A stretch of 64,000 nt of DNA from Micromussa lordhowensis (lineage: Eukaryota; Cnidaria; Anthozoa; Scleractinia; Lobophylliidae): positions 21,515,129 to 21,579,128 of the forward strand of contig OZ026598.1 in assembly GCA_964020085.1 (NCBI GenBank), in the 5' to 3' direction. Below the pieces are notes generated by a model. The model was given only the letters and a program-made list of their open reading frames with translations, was not told where the DNA came from and made no database searches. Positions 23,321 through 37,500 of this stretch are shown piece after piece (the first letter of the stretch is position 1; each line of letters begins with the position of its first letter). A program made the position numbers and the translations under genes.

Positions 23321-25759
23321 TAGTGTTTAAGTCCATGTACATGTAATGAACACAGCCACAGTCAAGCAATAACTAGTTCGACGAAGCGCAAACCTTCGCT
23401 CTCTTCTGCTTCAGTGAAGCTACGATCGATTATTCTAAAGTCAAAATAGACTTACCTCGTTACACTTGACGAACAAAGGAACACTCTAATCTCTCTAAGA
23501 TTGTTCGAGCTAAGTTAAGTTCTGTGGCTATTTCACTTCGTGACTCACTAAGGCATGCCTAACAAAATAAAAAAAATATTGTAACTTGGTTTGCATATGT
23601 CACGTAGTCACAGCTGCCATTAAAAATTGTCATTGGTATTGCATTTGATGATAAAAAATATCTTATTTGGCTTAAGCATACATAACGTGACCTTATTCTG
23701 GGGTTTTTTCCCGGCCCTCTTCAGAAGTTTCAATGAGCACCCCCCGTCATTTTATATACAGTGGAGTTCATCTCCTCCCTCCATGACCGTATCAATCCCC
23801 GCCGTAGTTTAAACTCTCTGTTGCACTTTTTTGAGAGTTTGTATCATGTTATGTAAATAGAACAAAATCTGCAAGTTTTCTACTTTAGTGTTATAAGATA
23901 AAACCAGCCAACATGTTTACATGGCGTTCTACTAAATCATTTTGCAACCAATTTTTGAAGCAAACAAATTCTTCATGCACGTCTGACCGCGGGAAACTCC
24001 ATACGGTAGTGTCATTTGTTTTATTAAAAAGAAAAAAAAAAGGTTCAAGGTTAAAAAAGTTTGTATCGATGATTAGCTCAAAAAAGTGTGTGAAGGTGTT
24101 TGACATGGTTCAGTTCATTTACAAACAATAGTTCGTCCTAAACAGATAGTTTGAAAATTCCATGAACAATGCAGATGAAAACATCACACAAGAATAAGTA
24201 ACGGATTTCGTTATTTTCTGTTTTTGTGTAATGAACATATTGCAAAACTTAGACTCAATTTGAAAAGAAACTGCTGAAAAGTATATTGCAGTTCGTTAGT
24301 TTAGATCTTATTCATCAATTGCCTATTGTTACCTCCAATGGGAAAATAACATGAGGCTCTTTCAGATATCTTTGTTCTGCTATTTGAACTCAAACGGCTA
24401 AGTAGACAAACGAAATCCTTCTTTGCATTGTGAAATTAAGTGTCATTGTTACTTTTTGTAATCATCACGGTATAAGTAGATAACTAGTTCGAAGCTGGTA
24501 TCCATTTCAGCTGGACGCTTTCCAGTGAAGAAGTAGCCGGTTGTGTACTGGTAAGTGAAACGTAAACTGCAATTTAACAAACGAAGTTGAACGATTTCTC
24601 GGATTGTTTCGCCATGAAAACAAAAACCCAAGTATGTTTGTATCAAATCTAGTATTTCAGATCACACTTAGTTGGAAGGTGCCTCATGGTAGCCGGAATA
24701 ATTAGTTTGATATAATTTCCAATCAGCTGCTTAGAACATTTTCGCTCCAAATAGTTAACTTGCATTTCCGATCTAAAGGCATCTGCTGGAGGGTGCCGAT
24801 CAAAGTGTTATGTTGCAATAACCGCCCTGTGTTTCAGGACTGTAGCCGGAAAAAAATAAGATTGAGGCAATATTTTTTTGTTTGTTTTCTTATTTATCTG
24901 CTATCTTATTTATCTGCTCTCTTGCAATAAAACGCCAAAACAATAAAAAGAGGAAAAAAAGTGACTGGGCCAGTGCCTCGGTTTGCCTGTTACTAACTGC
25001 TGCCCCAGAAGCGCCTTTATACCAATATTATTGTAGGGTGTTGCTGTGATAGCAGGAAGCCCAAAACGGAAATACTTTGTTGAACTAAGCTAACATTTAG
25101 CCAATCTTTGACAATGAAATCAAATCCAACCTGCCTTTGAGAGCAGACAGTAAGTCAGTGAGAACTTTCTAACAGTGTGAGCTTCAATTCTCAGGAGTTT
25201 AAAACTCAGGCAGATGTAATTGTCTCATTTACTATCATTCTCGACTAATAAAAAAATTATTGCCGAAAACGATTGAACATGCCAATGTTATTGTCACTGG
25301 GCGTGATTCATGTCGAAAGTGATCATTGCAGGGTCTCACTCGTGCATTTTTTTAAAGGCTTAGCCGGAAAACAAGATAGAAGAAATTGTATAATCGCAGC
25401 TTAAACACAACTCTTGAACAATGGCCCGTTTTTCCTGATATCTTCCCGAGAGAAATTAATATTCATTGTTTCGTTGTATTTGAAAACAACAGCTAACCTT
25501 GAACAAACATAGCTGTAAAAACACACATAGAATAGGTAAAAACTAAAATTAACAACATTGTGATGTATTGTTCTCTCCGCGGTACCCGTTTTTTACAACT
25601 TCGCGATAAAACGCAGGAAGACTTTAAGAAAGACTTATCTTAACTGCTAATTAATAACAAAGGTCGATGTCGCCTGGTTTTGATACAGCCTGTATCACAA
25701 TCTTGGCGGCCCAGACAGCGAGCATTTCATACCTTCCTTCAGAAAATTAAGAGGAGTTA

Positions 25760-26105
25760 ATAGCCCTTTTCACGGTTAACTTTTCTCATTTGCATCACAA
25801 TGTTGTTGGTTCTCGCCTTGCTCCGAGGGTTTTTCTCCGCGTTCTCAGGTTTTCTTTCGTCCCTCCGAAAAAAACAGCATCTTTAAATTCTAATTCGACA
25901 GGATAGAGGACTCGCAAGAAGACCAGCTAAGGCTGATATTGCTGCCTCTCTTAAATATTGTAATTTAGTTATTTTATTGTATGTAATCCAACGTGGATAC
26001 GAGGTAATTTCGGGCAGAAAGTTCAGAATTGCTCGAAACTGCATCTCATACATGTTGAATTATATTGTAATGTAAACTAGAAACGTTAATCTTGAAAAGG
26101 GTTAT
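25760..26105. mobile_element. AGCCCTTTTCACGGTTAAC MITE, interrupted
   Basis: The left end AGCCCTTTTCACGGTTAACT and the right end, inverse of AACCCTTTTCAAG, match the compact element at 33320-33480. The internal block with ATGTAATCCAACGTGGATAC also matches. Roughly 165 bases of unrelated sequence (about 25805-25970) interrupt the left half, suggesting a nested insertion. Confidence 0.7.
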
Positions 26106-27077
26106 TCTCCACGCAAGTCAAGGAACTTCTGGTGAGCTCTTACTGGATACTTGAATTAATTTACTACTTACTGCAGAAGTATTATAGGATTTATAACGTT
26201 GAAATCTTTTTCTAGGGAGGAAAATTTCAAAACTTATTTTCTTGGCGCATTAGCGACTATTGAGTTAAACTCTTTGTAATAGGAAGTGAGAACACACCAT
26301 GTCTTTTGATCTTCGAGATTATCTTTAAGATTAGGTAAAATCAAGGTAAATATTTTCACTTTTAAAAGTCGCCGAGAATGCTGAAAATGATAAAAGGACT
26401 TTGGCTTGGCTTTTGAGAAGATAAAATTATCTTTTCAGTTATGACAAGATTATTCTTGACAGGTGACCCTCCATGGATTTTTAATGTGATATGTGTGGAT
26501 TTTTTTTCTAAGTATTTGACAAAGGAAAACCGTATATGTGCAGCGCTACAGTCAAGAAGATTGAAGCTGAGGGTTAACTGTGCCCATTCACTACTGCTAA
26601 AGAATACCAAATTATCTCAAAAACACCAGACTCGGTTTAGATGGTATCTTACAAGGCGTCATTTAGCCAAAACTTAAAAGCGGAGCCCCTGGGCTGGGTT
26701 GTTTAAAGCCGGATTAAATTAACCCATGATAAGCGAGAATTTTGATTTGAGTTTCGTAACTTTGCAGCGAGATTTCTGTTCATATCGTTTGGCTTCTGTT
26801 TTGAGTAATCTCAAACTACACCAGGTATCCTTGACCCAAAAGCAGTGAAAAACATTTGTATACAAGAAAAATTGATACTTCGGCTAGCTTAAAATCCCGG
26901 GTTAGCGTTAAGCGGCTTCCGAACCACCCAGTCCTGATTACCAGAAATTGAAACGAAATGAGCCCGCGATCCAATCGAACACAGTAGTTGGTCAGGGGTC
27001 AACATTAAAAAACACACGTTCTCGATGAGCTCTAAATCTGAGCCCGCGATATGATCACATGATATTAGTCAGCGGAA

Positions 27078-27112
<35 letters not shown>

Positions 27113-28504
27113 GGATGTCCAATATCAAAGATATACGCTGTAAACCAAGACTGCATGACTTGCAGCGTCGTCGCTGGGTGCACGCGCCCGCGAGGCATGC
27201 CGCTAGCCAGGTTGACCATGAAAAAGGAGTTGCATGGGTTTCTATTTCTATACATGCGTGTATCATGTTCCTACAGTTATGGGGCTCCGATTGGTGGGGC
27301 TCCGCTACAAACTGTAACTTTTTTGAAAGAGCAATTCCTCAGAATAATAAAGAAGAAAGAAGAAGAAAGCCTCTGCGATTACGATTAAATAGTAGGGATA
27401 TCGAGCGTATGCTACCGGTGCTGGATTTTGAATAAATAACCGTTGTATGATTTGAAAAACGCCGCATATTGCATCTTTTGGTCTAACTGAAAGTTGCTGT
27501 GAAAAGAAAACTAGTTACAATACTAGCTTAAACTATGCAGCACTAAAAGTAATCAGATAATGAGGTTATTCAGAGCAAAGACGAGTAGTAATGTGCCCAT
27601 ATTTACCATTTCCTTCCACCCGTTTAGTTAAACCACTCTTGTGGTTAGATAAACCATAGATAAACCCTACAACTTTTCGGGGAATGTCATTGGTAATTCT
27701 TTTGTTCTTTTTTGTGTATGCATAGTGATTTCCCGTTGGCAGTTTCACTGTGGGGATAAAGGTCACACAAAACACATTTCCCCATGGGTAAAGTCCTTCT
27801 TTCCCGTGGGCAAAAGGTCTAGTAGAACTGCAACTATTGTTTATCACAACAACGAGTTTAAGTTTATTTAAAACTCCAACCATTTTTTTTTTATACGGGT
27901 CGAAAAGAATTTGTCCCGGTCGGAGCCAAAAACTTGCGAATTTAGTGGTAATTATCAGTGTCTACTTCGTAAAACGCAAAAGAAGGCAAAAGTGTTAAAG
28001 GGCTAAATTAGACTGTTTTGCTAATTTTCATAATTGTTTGATCACTACACAACTCAATATGCATTCGTAATTGTACCCTGGGGATTATGCAAATGACAGG
28101 ATAAAAGAACTTACACATGTTTCGCCCCATCACTCCACTCGAGGCCACGAAAGCGAAGAGGATGGCGATCCACCCACTCAGCTAAAGAGTAAGTCGGACT
28201 TGTTCTAGCTTTCCGCTTCTGTTCTCGCCTGGTGTAAGACTTGTTCCAGGCCAGAGCGATTCCTCATAACTTATTAGCAATACCCAGGGTAGAATATCAC
28301 ACTTTTATTTGAAATAATTTTAGTTCGGTTAATTTGACGGAGTTCAATCTTCTTGCTTTTCATGGGTTTCTTCCCTCCCGACTCGACTAGCCATTCTATT
28401 TTCGGGTTGGACTTGTAATACATTCATTTTTTTGTGGCATGTATCAATTAGGATTCTCACTGAAAGTTTACAAGATTGACAAGCAGCACATAAATGGTCC
28501 AAAT

Positions 28505-28740
28505 AGACCATTTTACAGTTGTCTGCTCAGTGACCTGGCATTTGAATAACAGCGAGGCTGGAGATGACCTTGTTTTGATACAGACCTCACTGCTTTTGTG
28601 TAAATCAAGTTGTTCTAATGCTAACTAGGTGCATTTACATAACAAAAGCACAAAGAGGTCTGTGTGAAAGCAAGGTCACCTCCACCCTCGCTGCCTTTCA
28701 AAGGCCAGGACACTAAGCAGACAACTTGAAAAATGTATTT
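28505..28740. mobile_element. Long-hairpin MITE, ~236 bp
   Basis: The left arm (GTTGTCTGCTCAGTGACCTG, then AGCGAGGCTGGAGATGACCT) and the right arm (reverse complement GTTGTCTGCTTAGTGTCCTG, then AGCGAGGGTGGAGGTGACCT) pair over nearly the whole element. Confidence 0.8.
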
Positions 28741-28888
28741 TTTATGTTAACTGCAGAAATTCTCGCCCGTTCATTGGGTAAGTTTTATTGTCAATAAGCG
28801 GATAGACACATGAAATCATGACGCAACGAGCGCCAAAAGCGGACAATTTGACGATTTGTTATTGTAAAAAAAAAAAAATCGACGTCAC

Positions 28889-29142
28889 TTTTTCATGCGT
28901 CTGTCCTGTTATTGACAATGAATTTCGTCATAACATTGTCATAAGTAAATTGGTTTTATCGATTGGGTTGATAATGTGAATTGGCCACCGTAAAGAGATT
29001 TGGAAGCTGACGTTTCGAGCGTTAGCCCTTCGTCGGAGCGAATTTCTGCGGATCCACTCGGCTATCGCCTCGTGGATCCACAGCTACTTTGACAATGTTA
29101 TGACGAAGTTCATGATCAATAACAGGACAGACGCATGAAAAA
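28889..29142. mobile_element. Inverted-repeat pair flanking a hammerhead-like repeat
   Basis: The arms 28889-28941 and 29090-29142 are inverse complements of about 50 bp (TTCATGCGTCTGTCCTGTTA and following). Between them, on the minus strand, lies a copy of the dispersed repeat with core GACGAAGGGCTAACGCTCGA (29009-29036). The order suggests one element inserted into, or carried between, the arms. Confidence 0.7.
29009..29036 (-). ncRNA. Hammerhead-ribozyme-like core in dispersed repeat
   Basis: On the minus strand the order is CCGACGA, a GGGC-TAAC-GCTC hairpin, GAAAC, GTC. This matches the hammerhead layout CUGANGA, stem II, GAAA, stem III, NUH except that U4 is C and stem III is minimal. 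Stem I is poorly conserved here. It is likely a degenerate copy carried by a retroelement; activity is not expected without a compensating change. Confidence 0.35.
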
Positions 29143-30145
29143 CGGCCGTCAATTTGTTAAGTTGAGGGTGTTTTTCCTCAACGCCTTAGGTCTTCTTTAA
29201 GCTTTACATTATCTTTTCAAAAGCTTTTCCTTTGATGAATACCTAGCTTATCGTCCTTCTCTAATCCAGTGGATCGAAAGAAGGAGTAAACAAGTAATAC
29301 TTGTTGCCGTCCCAAATGTTTGGAGATGTGTTGATGGAGGTGTGGAGATAAACCAAAATAATCTTAATGTAAATCACCTATAACGATTACTGATTTGATA
29401 CCTTGTTCAATATGAGTAAGATCCATATCCTTGTATTTATTTTCCGTTTTCTTTAAATTTGTCTATATGTAATTTGCTATTTTCTAAGATCTTGCGTAAA
29501 CTTTTGATCAAAAGAGATTTTTTAAAGCAAATGACATTTAAAAATTAATGAAAGATACAACACTCGGCGTGTTGAGTCATCATTATCAAGAGAAAATGAG
29601 TAAAAGAAAGCGAACATTCACGAAGGTTAGAGCTCAAAATTTACATAGTAATTACATGGCTAAACAAACACCTTAGCTCGAATTTGAGTTTTACGTAGCT
29701 GGAAATGTACCAGCAAATTTGATTGCCTCATTCATAAGATGCTTTTCATACGCAAACGCAACCTGGAACTGAACGTGCAAACTGGCTCAATTTTGCGCGA
29801 AAGTATTTGTTTAGCAATCCAATTAAAACGTTATTATCATCAGGTGACAGATTACTTCTTATTTTTTTGCGCGAAATTTTAGCGTTAATTTACAATTTTG
29901 TGTAAAATTACAAAATTGCCATCGCAAAGTGTGGCGCGGAATTTCTCTCGCCTAAAGGCACGGGAAATTATAAGAATTTTGACAAAACCCGCGTGAAATT
30001 ATTTCTAATCATTTGATTACCCAGACTAATTCTCAGCTCTACCATAATTAAGGCCCCATGATGACTCTGAAACGTTGAGTGTCAAATCTTTCATTTATTT
30101 TTACGAAAACTTGACATTTTTTCTCTCTCTGACTATTTTTTCTAG

Positions 30146-30245
30146 GGGAGAAATATAATCGAGATGACGAAACAAAGAGCAGCCGGAGCACCGTTCTTTT
30201 GTGCGTTTGCTCTGCTTTTAACCTGGACCTGCTTCACGTTTGTGG
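30146..30245 (+). CDS. Signal-peptide exon of the mosaic ADAM
   Basis: The ATG at 30164 opens MTKQRAAGAPFFCAFALLL followed by TWTCFTFVG, a clear signal peptide, then a phase-1 GTAAGT donor. A polypyrimidine tract and AG (ending 30145) stand just upstream, so this is probably not the transcription start and a 5' untranslated exon lies further left. The next coding exon is 31516. In copy 1 the equivalent exon would be upstream of the window. Confidence 0.8.
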
Positions 30246-33200
30246 GTAAGTCTTTGTTCCTAGTGTTTACAAGATAAACATTTATTCTGTTACACACGTT
30301 TGCACGAACTAAACTTGACTACGAATGCCTTGACTACGAATCTGCGACAGTCCAGATGTCCATGCCTTGACTATGAAACTATACTATAGTTCAAGTGTCC
30401 CACAATGTTCCAAAGTGTCCAAACTATACGGGCTCCACCTCCGAACCGAGGATTAGAATGAATCTTATTTTTGTGAACGAAAATTAATATATGAACTAAT
30501 TCTTGTGAAAAATGTACGATTGCTAGTCTGATACAAAAGGATTACGTAATGCAGAAAGAGCTTGAAAAGTCTATTCAAAACACATTGATGAACGCTATTG
30601 TCTTCAGTTCACCTAGGGCATCTGCTGTATATAAAAGTAGCTCTATCGAGAAAGGTTGTCCGGCCTACAAAAGCGTAAAAGCGTACGCATATATGATGTC
30701 GAAAAGAATTATGTGGCGTTAACTTACCCCTGTTTAGACCAGTCCCTAAACTCTCCCTTCCCCGCGTGTTCTATATAGGGAGTTTAAGGACGTTCGCGCC
30801 GGAAATGTCCAAAACTTACCATGAAGTTAAAAGGTCAAATAAATGGGCGGGGGGGGGGGGGGGGTCACCGTGCTCGTTTTCGAGATAAGGCACGTTGAAG
30901 ACATCCGTTTTTCGAGGTTTTCGTTGTTTGAACGCGATGTTAGCTTACAACTATCGGCCATAAAAAAGCTACATTTGTAACATAAATATAAGATTAGCCT
31001 TGCCCTTCCACATTCGAACTTCGCTCACTCGAGAGCAGAAAAAGAGAAGTATTTCTCACGGACAGATTTTTGTTGTTGTTGCTGTTAAAATGGATAAAAT
31101 CGGGAAATAAATTGTTCTACGGAAAGAGAAATAGAGTTCACCGAACATCTAAGAGGGTAAACTGCAGGCGAAGTTAGCGCAGCACGGTGCCAGCCCTTTA
31201 CTTACTGATGTGTGACGTAGCGTGACGTTGCAACATGAATTTCCTTCACAGAAAGGATGCGCTGTAACACCCATTGTTAAAAATCCTGTATATAGTACAC
31301 GTGGAAAAGAGAAAATTGAGGGATGGACCAATCCCTGTTTGAAATTTGATCAAGCAATGCTGAGTGACTACAACCCATGATGCATTTCGGCATTGTAGTG
31401 GACGTTGTTATAGGACAATATTTTTCAAAACAGCTGTATTGATATAAGTAAGGTACTTGATAATGACTTTTACTTTCCCAAGCTTTCTAAAAAAGGAATG
31501 CATTTTTACTTACAGAGGGGACATATGAAGATGATTATCACATAACATACCCAGAACGTATTGATGGAAGCCGAGACAGGAGAGATCTTTCAACTTCTGA
31601 CAAGGTTAATAACTGTTTTGATTTATTACCAAGAAGTAGATAAATAAATGGATATAAAAATTATAATATTAAGGTGTTAGAGCTTTTTCCACTAGTGTCA
31701 TCATGATTTCCATTCCTATTAATTGAGAAAAAGTACTATGTATATCATTGAAATTTCCTGGAAGTCTTAGAAAATATTGTTATCACCCCTGAAAAAACTT
31801 AAATACAGGTTAAGGTCGCGTTCTGATGTTTTTGTTGTAGGGAGACCACGTGGATGATGCGTCGTACCGATTGGATGTTTTTGACAAGGACTGGACAGTG
31901 GATATAAAAAGAAACAAGTAATTTTTTTTCTCTTGTTTTCAAGATTAATCAGCACCCGAATTCATAAAGTTTATACATACGTGTTTTTCGAAACGATAAC
32001 GAATGCAACCGAGTATAATTAGGCGGGATTTATAGCACGTAAGTATAACGAGGAGAATTGTTACAACAAGGCAGCCAATCTAAATGTCCGAATTCGATTA
32101 TCAGGGAGTATCTATCTGTGAAGTAATGCCACTACAGAAGCTGGAGTTCAATCCCTGCATTAAGGACTATGCTTACCAAATTCAAAGGCCTTTTTACCAG
32201 AGTAGGACCATGGGGAAATAGTAGATCTTAGCAAGGGCTATTGGAATTTAACAAGAATACTGGAGGTAGCCTTGCATTTTTCCGAGATTAAAATGCCCGC
32301 GCTGTCGGCATTTTTCTGAAAAAGAAGGAAAATATATTTTTATAAAATTTACCTATATATACAGAAAAGCAAACACATTTCTAAAGGGCTTTCAACTCCA
32401 TGGTAAATGGTGAATACCACTTTTGGTATGTTTCAACAGCGCTTTTAGCGTTCCTGACGGCCGGGTTCTGGTTTAACCAAAATATATTATAAATAGCTTT
32501 TCCTCGCAACCAGAAACTAATCACATGTTGATTTGGCCTGTCATTTCCATTTCATAACATAAAATGTTGAGGTAACCATGCGTTTTTAAAAGTTAAATGA
32601 GTTTGTCTCCATCTTTTTTGAAAACGTTTACGATGCCCATTACATTTTGTCTGTCACCTCCCCACTTGTTGCACGCGGTCTATGCCATCTGCAGGTACAT
32701 GTTTACAGTTGGATTTTAGTACAATTTTCTACGGATAACAACTAGTTTTTGAGCTGGATGCCGCTACACTTAACGATATGCTGGTATCTTGGTGTTCCTG
32801 CGTTTAGTACAGGCTCAATAAAGTTGATTTGGTTATAGTAGAAAAATTGTTCTTTTATTTTAGACGGGCACTTGATAGCATAGTTGATTATGTCAATGTC
32901 AACCCTAGCACGCCTTTGGCGTGAAAAGCATGCCTTACTTGATAGGCACAACGTGTGCGCACTTAAAAAAAAGTAGGCACGGTCCTTAAGTAAGTTATGA
33001 ATTACTTGTTGAATATTATGACTCACGTTAGTCTGGACATTAATTTGTACACATTATTTGCTCTATTTTTGTAGGGAGCTATTTTCCTCATCGTTCGCTG
33101 TTCGGACGTTTGCAAATGATGGCTCTGAAGAGATGCAAGAGGTGCAGTTATCAAATATAATTTAATGTCTACCGTTAATCACTGGGAACTAATTAAGGCA

Positions 33201-34504
33201 GATTAAGGTTGACCAATTATATATGCATATCACCATAGTGATGTGCATAATAATCTTTCCCACATTCCAACGAAAAGTGGCGCCGAGTTGAGATAATAGA
33301 GGGTGAAAATACAAGCAATAGCCCTTTTCACTGTTAGTTTTTCTCATTTGCATTGCAATGTAATCCAACGTGGATGCGAGGCAATTTCGGGCTAAAACTA
33401 CAAAATAGCCCGAAATTGCCTCACATACATGCTAGATTATATTGTGATGCAAATGAGAAAAGTTAACCGTGAAAAGGGCTATTGCGTTAAAAATGTCCTC
33501 CCAGCCTTACTGTGGTGCTATTGTTCCTACAGACTGAAGAGGGATGCGAGAAAGGTCTTTAATTTTCTCTCACAATGACTGATAGAATTCGTTTTTGAGA
33601 GAATCTTATGTTACGAAATTAGCAGTTTACCGCCATATTTTATGCTGACGCGATAATTTGATATCCATCTGTACTGACGGGAATTTTGAGTGCTCATTAT
33701 CACAATTTTTTTTGCACCTCCCTTTCAGGGTGTTTCGGACCACTGTCATTATCAGGGAAACATTCGTGGGTTGAAGGATTCTAGTGTTGTCCTTAGCACG
33801 TGTTCAGGATTAAGGTAAGATCTTTCTTCTGATTTAAAAATGGAAGAGTAAAGCAAATCAGAAGCAAAAAAAAAAAGAACAAAACAAAAACGACAACAGC
33901 AGCAGCAACTAAACAAAACGACAAAACTAATCCAAACAAACCAACCGACAAACAAATGAACAGAACAGAAAAACAAACTGAACCGAGCGCCTTTGATAGT
34001 CAAGTTACCAAATTAACTATTTACATTAATTAAAAATCTTTCCTGGTTGCTCGCAAACAAAGCATCGTGGACGTTATTTCCAAATTACATGTAAAATGAT
34101 GTTTTCTTTGAGCTGATGATCCAAATGTAACGCAAGTTTAATTCCATAATTATCATGATTATACAGTTTATTAGGTGTTTTTTAGTATTTTGCTACTTTC
34201 GCGGAGCTTCTGCGCGTTAAAGGCGCGCGAGTGAGGCCCCATACGCAAGGAGGTTTGGCTACCCATCGAGCCATAAAGATCTGGTTGTCACATGACTGTC
34301 CGCACGTACAACCGTCCGTCAAGCTTTTAAGGTCTTGATACATTCATAGCACAGAAAATTACCTGTTTTGGCCCGAAAATGGAAGGACGAAACAACAAAC
34401 AATGTTTAAGAGGGCTATCGCTCGAAACGTCAGCTTCCAAATCTCTTTACGGTGGCCAATTCACATTATTAACCCAGTTGATAAAACCAAATTATCTTGT
34501 AATA

Positions 34505-34541
<37 letters not shown>

Positions 34542-37500
34542 TGCCCCCTTTATTCGTTTAATGTTTAAAGTGCCCATATCGTCAAATTTTTTATTTTCTT
34601 ATCTGATTCTATATATCACCCTATGAACTTCTGCGAAAGAAAAATTCGATTTGGATAAAATGCAATCTTTTTTAGAAGTTTTAAAATCGTTCAAATTTGC
34701 CGCCATTTTGGTCCACCATTCGCACCAGTCTTCCCTTCGTTTTGAATGAGTTGTGACGTAGATTAAGGAACACGTGACTTTAGGCTTGACTCATCTCGCT
34801 TGTTTTACCTCTGTAAATGTAAGTTAGTAGCTCATACAAAAATGCTGGAAAGGAGCATTTTGCATGGACTACGAAGCTAAATTTACAGAGGTAAAACAAG
34901 TGGGATAAGTCAAGCGTGAACTCACACGTTCCTGAATCTACGTCACAATTCTGAGCATGTCGATGCTGTGATCAGCGGCACGGGTCGACCGCAAGAAAAT
35001 AGGATTTTCAGGTTTTTAAAACTTCATTAAAAGATCGCTTTTTATCCAAATCGAAATTTTTTTTCGCAGAAGTTCATTGCATGAAACATAGAATCAGATG
35101 GGAAAATAAAAGTTTTGGTGATATAGGCACTTTAAGAGGCATCGAAGCGTAAAATCATGCAGAAGAGAGTCATAAAAACCTCACTGGAAAATTTATCTTT
35201 CCTTCGATGGCGCAAAGACATAGCATTCGATGCGCTGTCGACTAAAGATCGCGGATTTAAGGCAGCTTTCTTGACTACAGAAAGAAAAATGGTTTTGTAC
35301 AGTGTGGTTTCAAAGTTGGATTCGGTTTGCATTGCTTATTGATGAATTTATTTAAAGGTCATTGTGTCGAGCAAATGATTAGTATTTTTGGGAGCTCCGC
35401 ATTTACGCTTGGCTAAATCTATATATTACCTTAAAAAATATTGCTTTGTTCTTAACAGGGGGATTATAGATGATGGCAAAGATACATTTTATATTACACC
35501 TGAGACTGGACACGAAGTAAGTTTGATGACCTGATAACTTTGCAACAAATTGGGTAATTGCCAGCAATCACGAGTATTTGTCTTGTTGGCCTGATACTTT
35601 ACTTTGAGGATCTTGAAAGTAGGTGCCTAACTTTGGGAAGAAGTGAGGAAGGGGAGGGTTGGAGAGTCATGAATCAGAGATATAACAACAACAACAACAA
35701 CAACTAGCTTTATTTGCATGACCATAAAATACATACGTTGTAGAGTGTTGCAAAAGGTTTTTTAAACTAAAACTGAAACAATAATAATAATAAACATGTA
35801 ACGTTCACCAACTATTATGTCGCAAACTTCGGCATATCTCGAAGCTCTTAGAGTGCAGTTTTTATTTTGTATTTTTCGAAATTACCTTTAGGAAGGCATG
35901 GGCAGTTTCTATGTTTTTTCTGAATCACATCTTGAGGCACCACTTTGGGCAGCTTCCTTGGGATTATCAGATGCCAGGAGGAAAAATCATGAATATTCAT
36001 GATCATGTGCATGCTGTTTCAGTCTTCCCATAATTCATTTAACCTTTGATTGTATATACTATCCTTCACGCCTCAAGGAACAATGAGTCCACTTTTGAAT
36101 CACCTCTTATGTTTCCTAATTATTTTACTTTTATCATGTTTCGTATTTTGGAGGTATCTTTTAGTTAAATTTTACTTTTATTTTTAATGAAATTGTTGTA
36201 CTTTACCTCCAGAGCACTGGTGCTCACAGAGTTTTTCAAGCCAAGGAAGAAGACTTTAATCACATTCTCGATACTTGCGGTAAGAAAAACGTTAATTACA
36301 ATACAAAGTACAAGATATCTTACCAAGCTGTTTGGTTGGGGTTTGATCTCAGCCATGTTGGGGCAAATATTTCACTGGTCATTCAAGTCTAAAAATACTT
36401 TGTGTTGACCATGTTTCTTACATCATTTTTCGACCTGTGGAATATTTCAGTGTTTCTATCTATTGACAGGAGACCCCAGAAAAGTTTCTCTAGCGTTTTC
36501 TCGGGGAAAAGTTGTATGTTTTTTATAAACATTAACATCTAAAACTGGAGGAGGCTGGTCTGGCCAGCCGAAATATTCTTTTAAATATATCACGTTGTGT
36601 CGGCCTTGCAGTAGTCTTTGATTTCTCATCGTTTTACCTTTCAAGTTTGGCTGGTTAGATCTCCTGTGAGGTCTAACGTTCAATCAAGCAGGATCTTCGT
36701 TCACGGATTTGCAGTTTGTTTAGTATGTTTTTGATATCTGTATTGGTTACCATTAGGTGTCTGAGAACCACAGGATTGGTTACTATGACACCTGCGCTAT
36801 TAAATTTGATTAAAATCCAGACAGAAAAATTTCACTTTTCTCATTACTATAAAATATGACTTTAAGATCTTTTATTTTGCTTTTTTTTTTTTGTTGTCAG
36901 CGAGAAATGTTTGCGTTATTAATTAGTCGAACCGCTCGTTTGTCTATGCATATTTATATCTTACTCGAACAAAGTAATCATTCCACTTTGTTTTCCTATT
37001 TCCTCAGGAAACAAAGATACAGAAGCAGATTTTCACCCTTCCACTGAGGAAAACTCCGGAACATTTTCCAGGGTATTTTATCAGTGACACATCAGAGAAA
37101 TGCTTTTGCGATATTTTCTTGTCTATAGGCTATTACTATATCTCTCAGTTACTACGCGCGCGGGCCGTCTTGTACTGTTCGACCTGCTAAAATTTAAAGC
37201 TGTTTTGTTGCCAAATTGTTTCGTGATTTATCGCCAATTGTTCTAAACGTTAAACTACGTATTAAACGTGCTAACAACAATTTTATCACAATGACTGTAT
37301 AATTTCCACATCTGTAGACATAAATCCAAACTGCATGTAAAATTCCCTTATACATTCTGTACTATATTTGCTAGGTGGATAAAACTATTATCAAATTTGA
37401 AGATGTGATGACCAATTTTGCCACTAATTAATGATTGTTTTCTTTCAGATGCGACGTAGCATATCAAATATGGATTCATTCTACAAACCATACTTGACAA

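Larger units (their letters stand above)
20711..28500. other. Long spacer with repeats, no confident gene
   Basis: Holds a CGATATATCG-rich tract (23060-23320), an interrupted AGCCC-type MITE (25760-26105), a G-rich tract (22818-22845) and scattered low-complexity sequence. Two minus-strand segments are suggestive only: a possible signal-peptide exon at 25558 down to 25498 (MLLILVFTYSMCVFTAMF) and an open segment at 24565-24449 containing YFFTGKRPAEM. I could not join them into a gene. Confidence 0.5.

Noticed and set aside
24449..24646. Minus-strand segment with YFFTGKRPAEM, resembling the GKR-S-A-V-L layout of precursor B
   Set aside because: No signal peptide precedes it, there is no donor after Met, and a phase-matched first exon could not be found. 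The resemblance may be chance.
25498..25558. Possible minus-strand signal-peptide exon MLLILVFTYSMCVFTAMF
   Set aside because: Its phase-1 donor does not fit any downstream open segment that I could find.
27100..27435. 111-codon + strand frame
   Set aside because: No recognisable domain, overlaps another frame, and contains a local GGGGCTCCG duplication; nothing supports coding.
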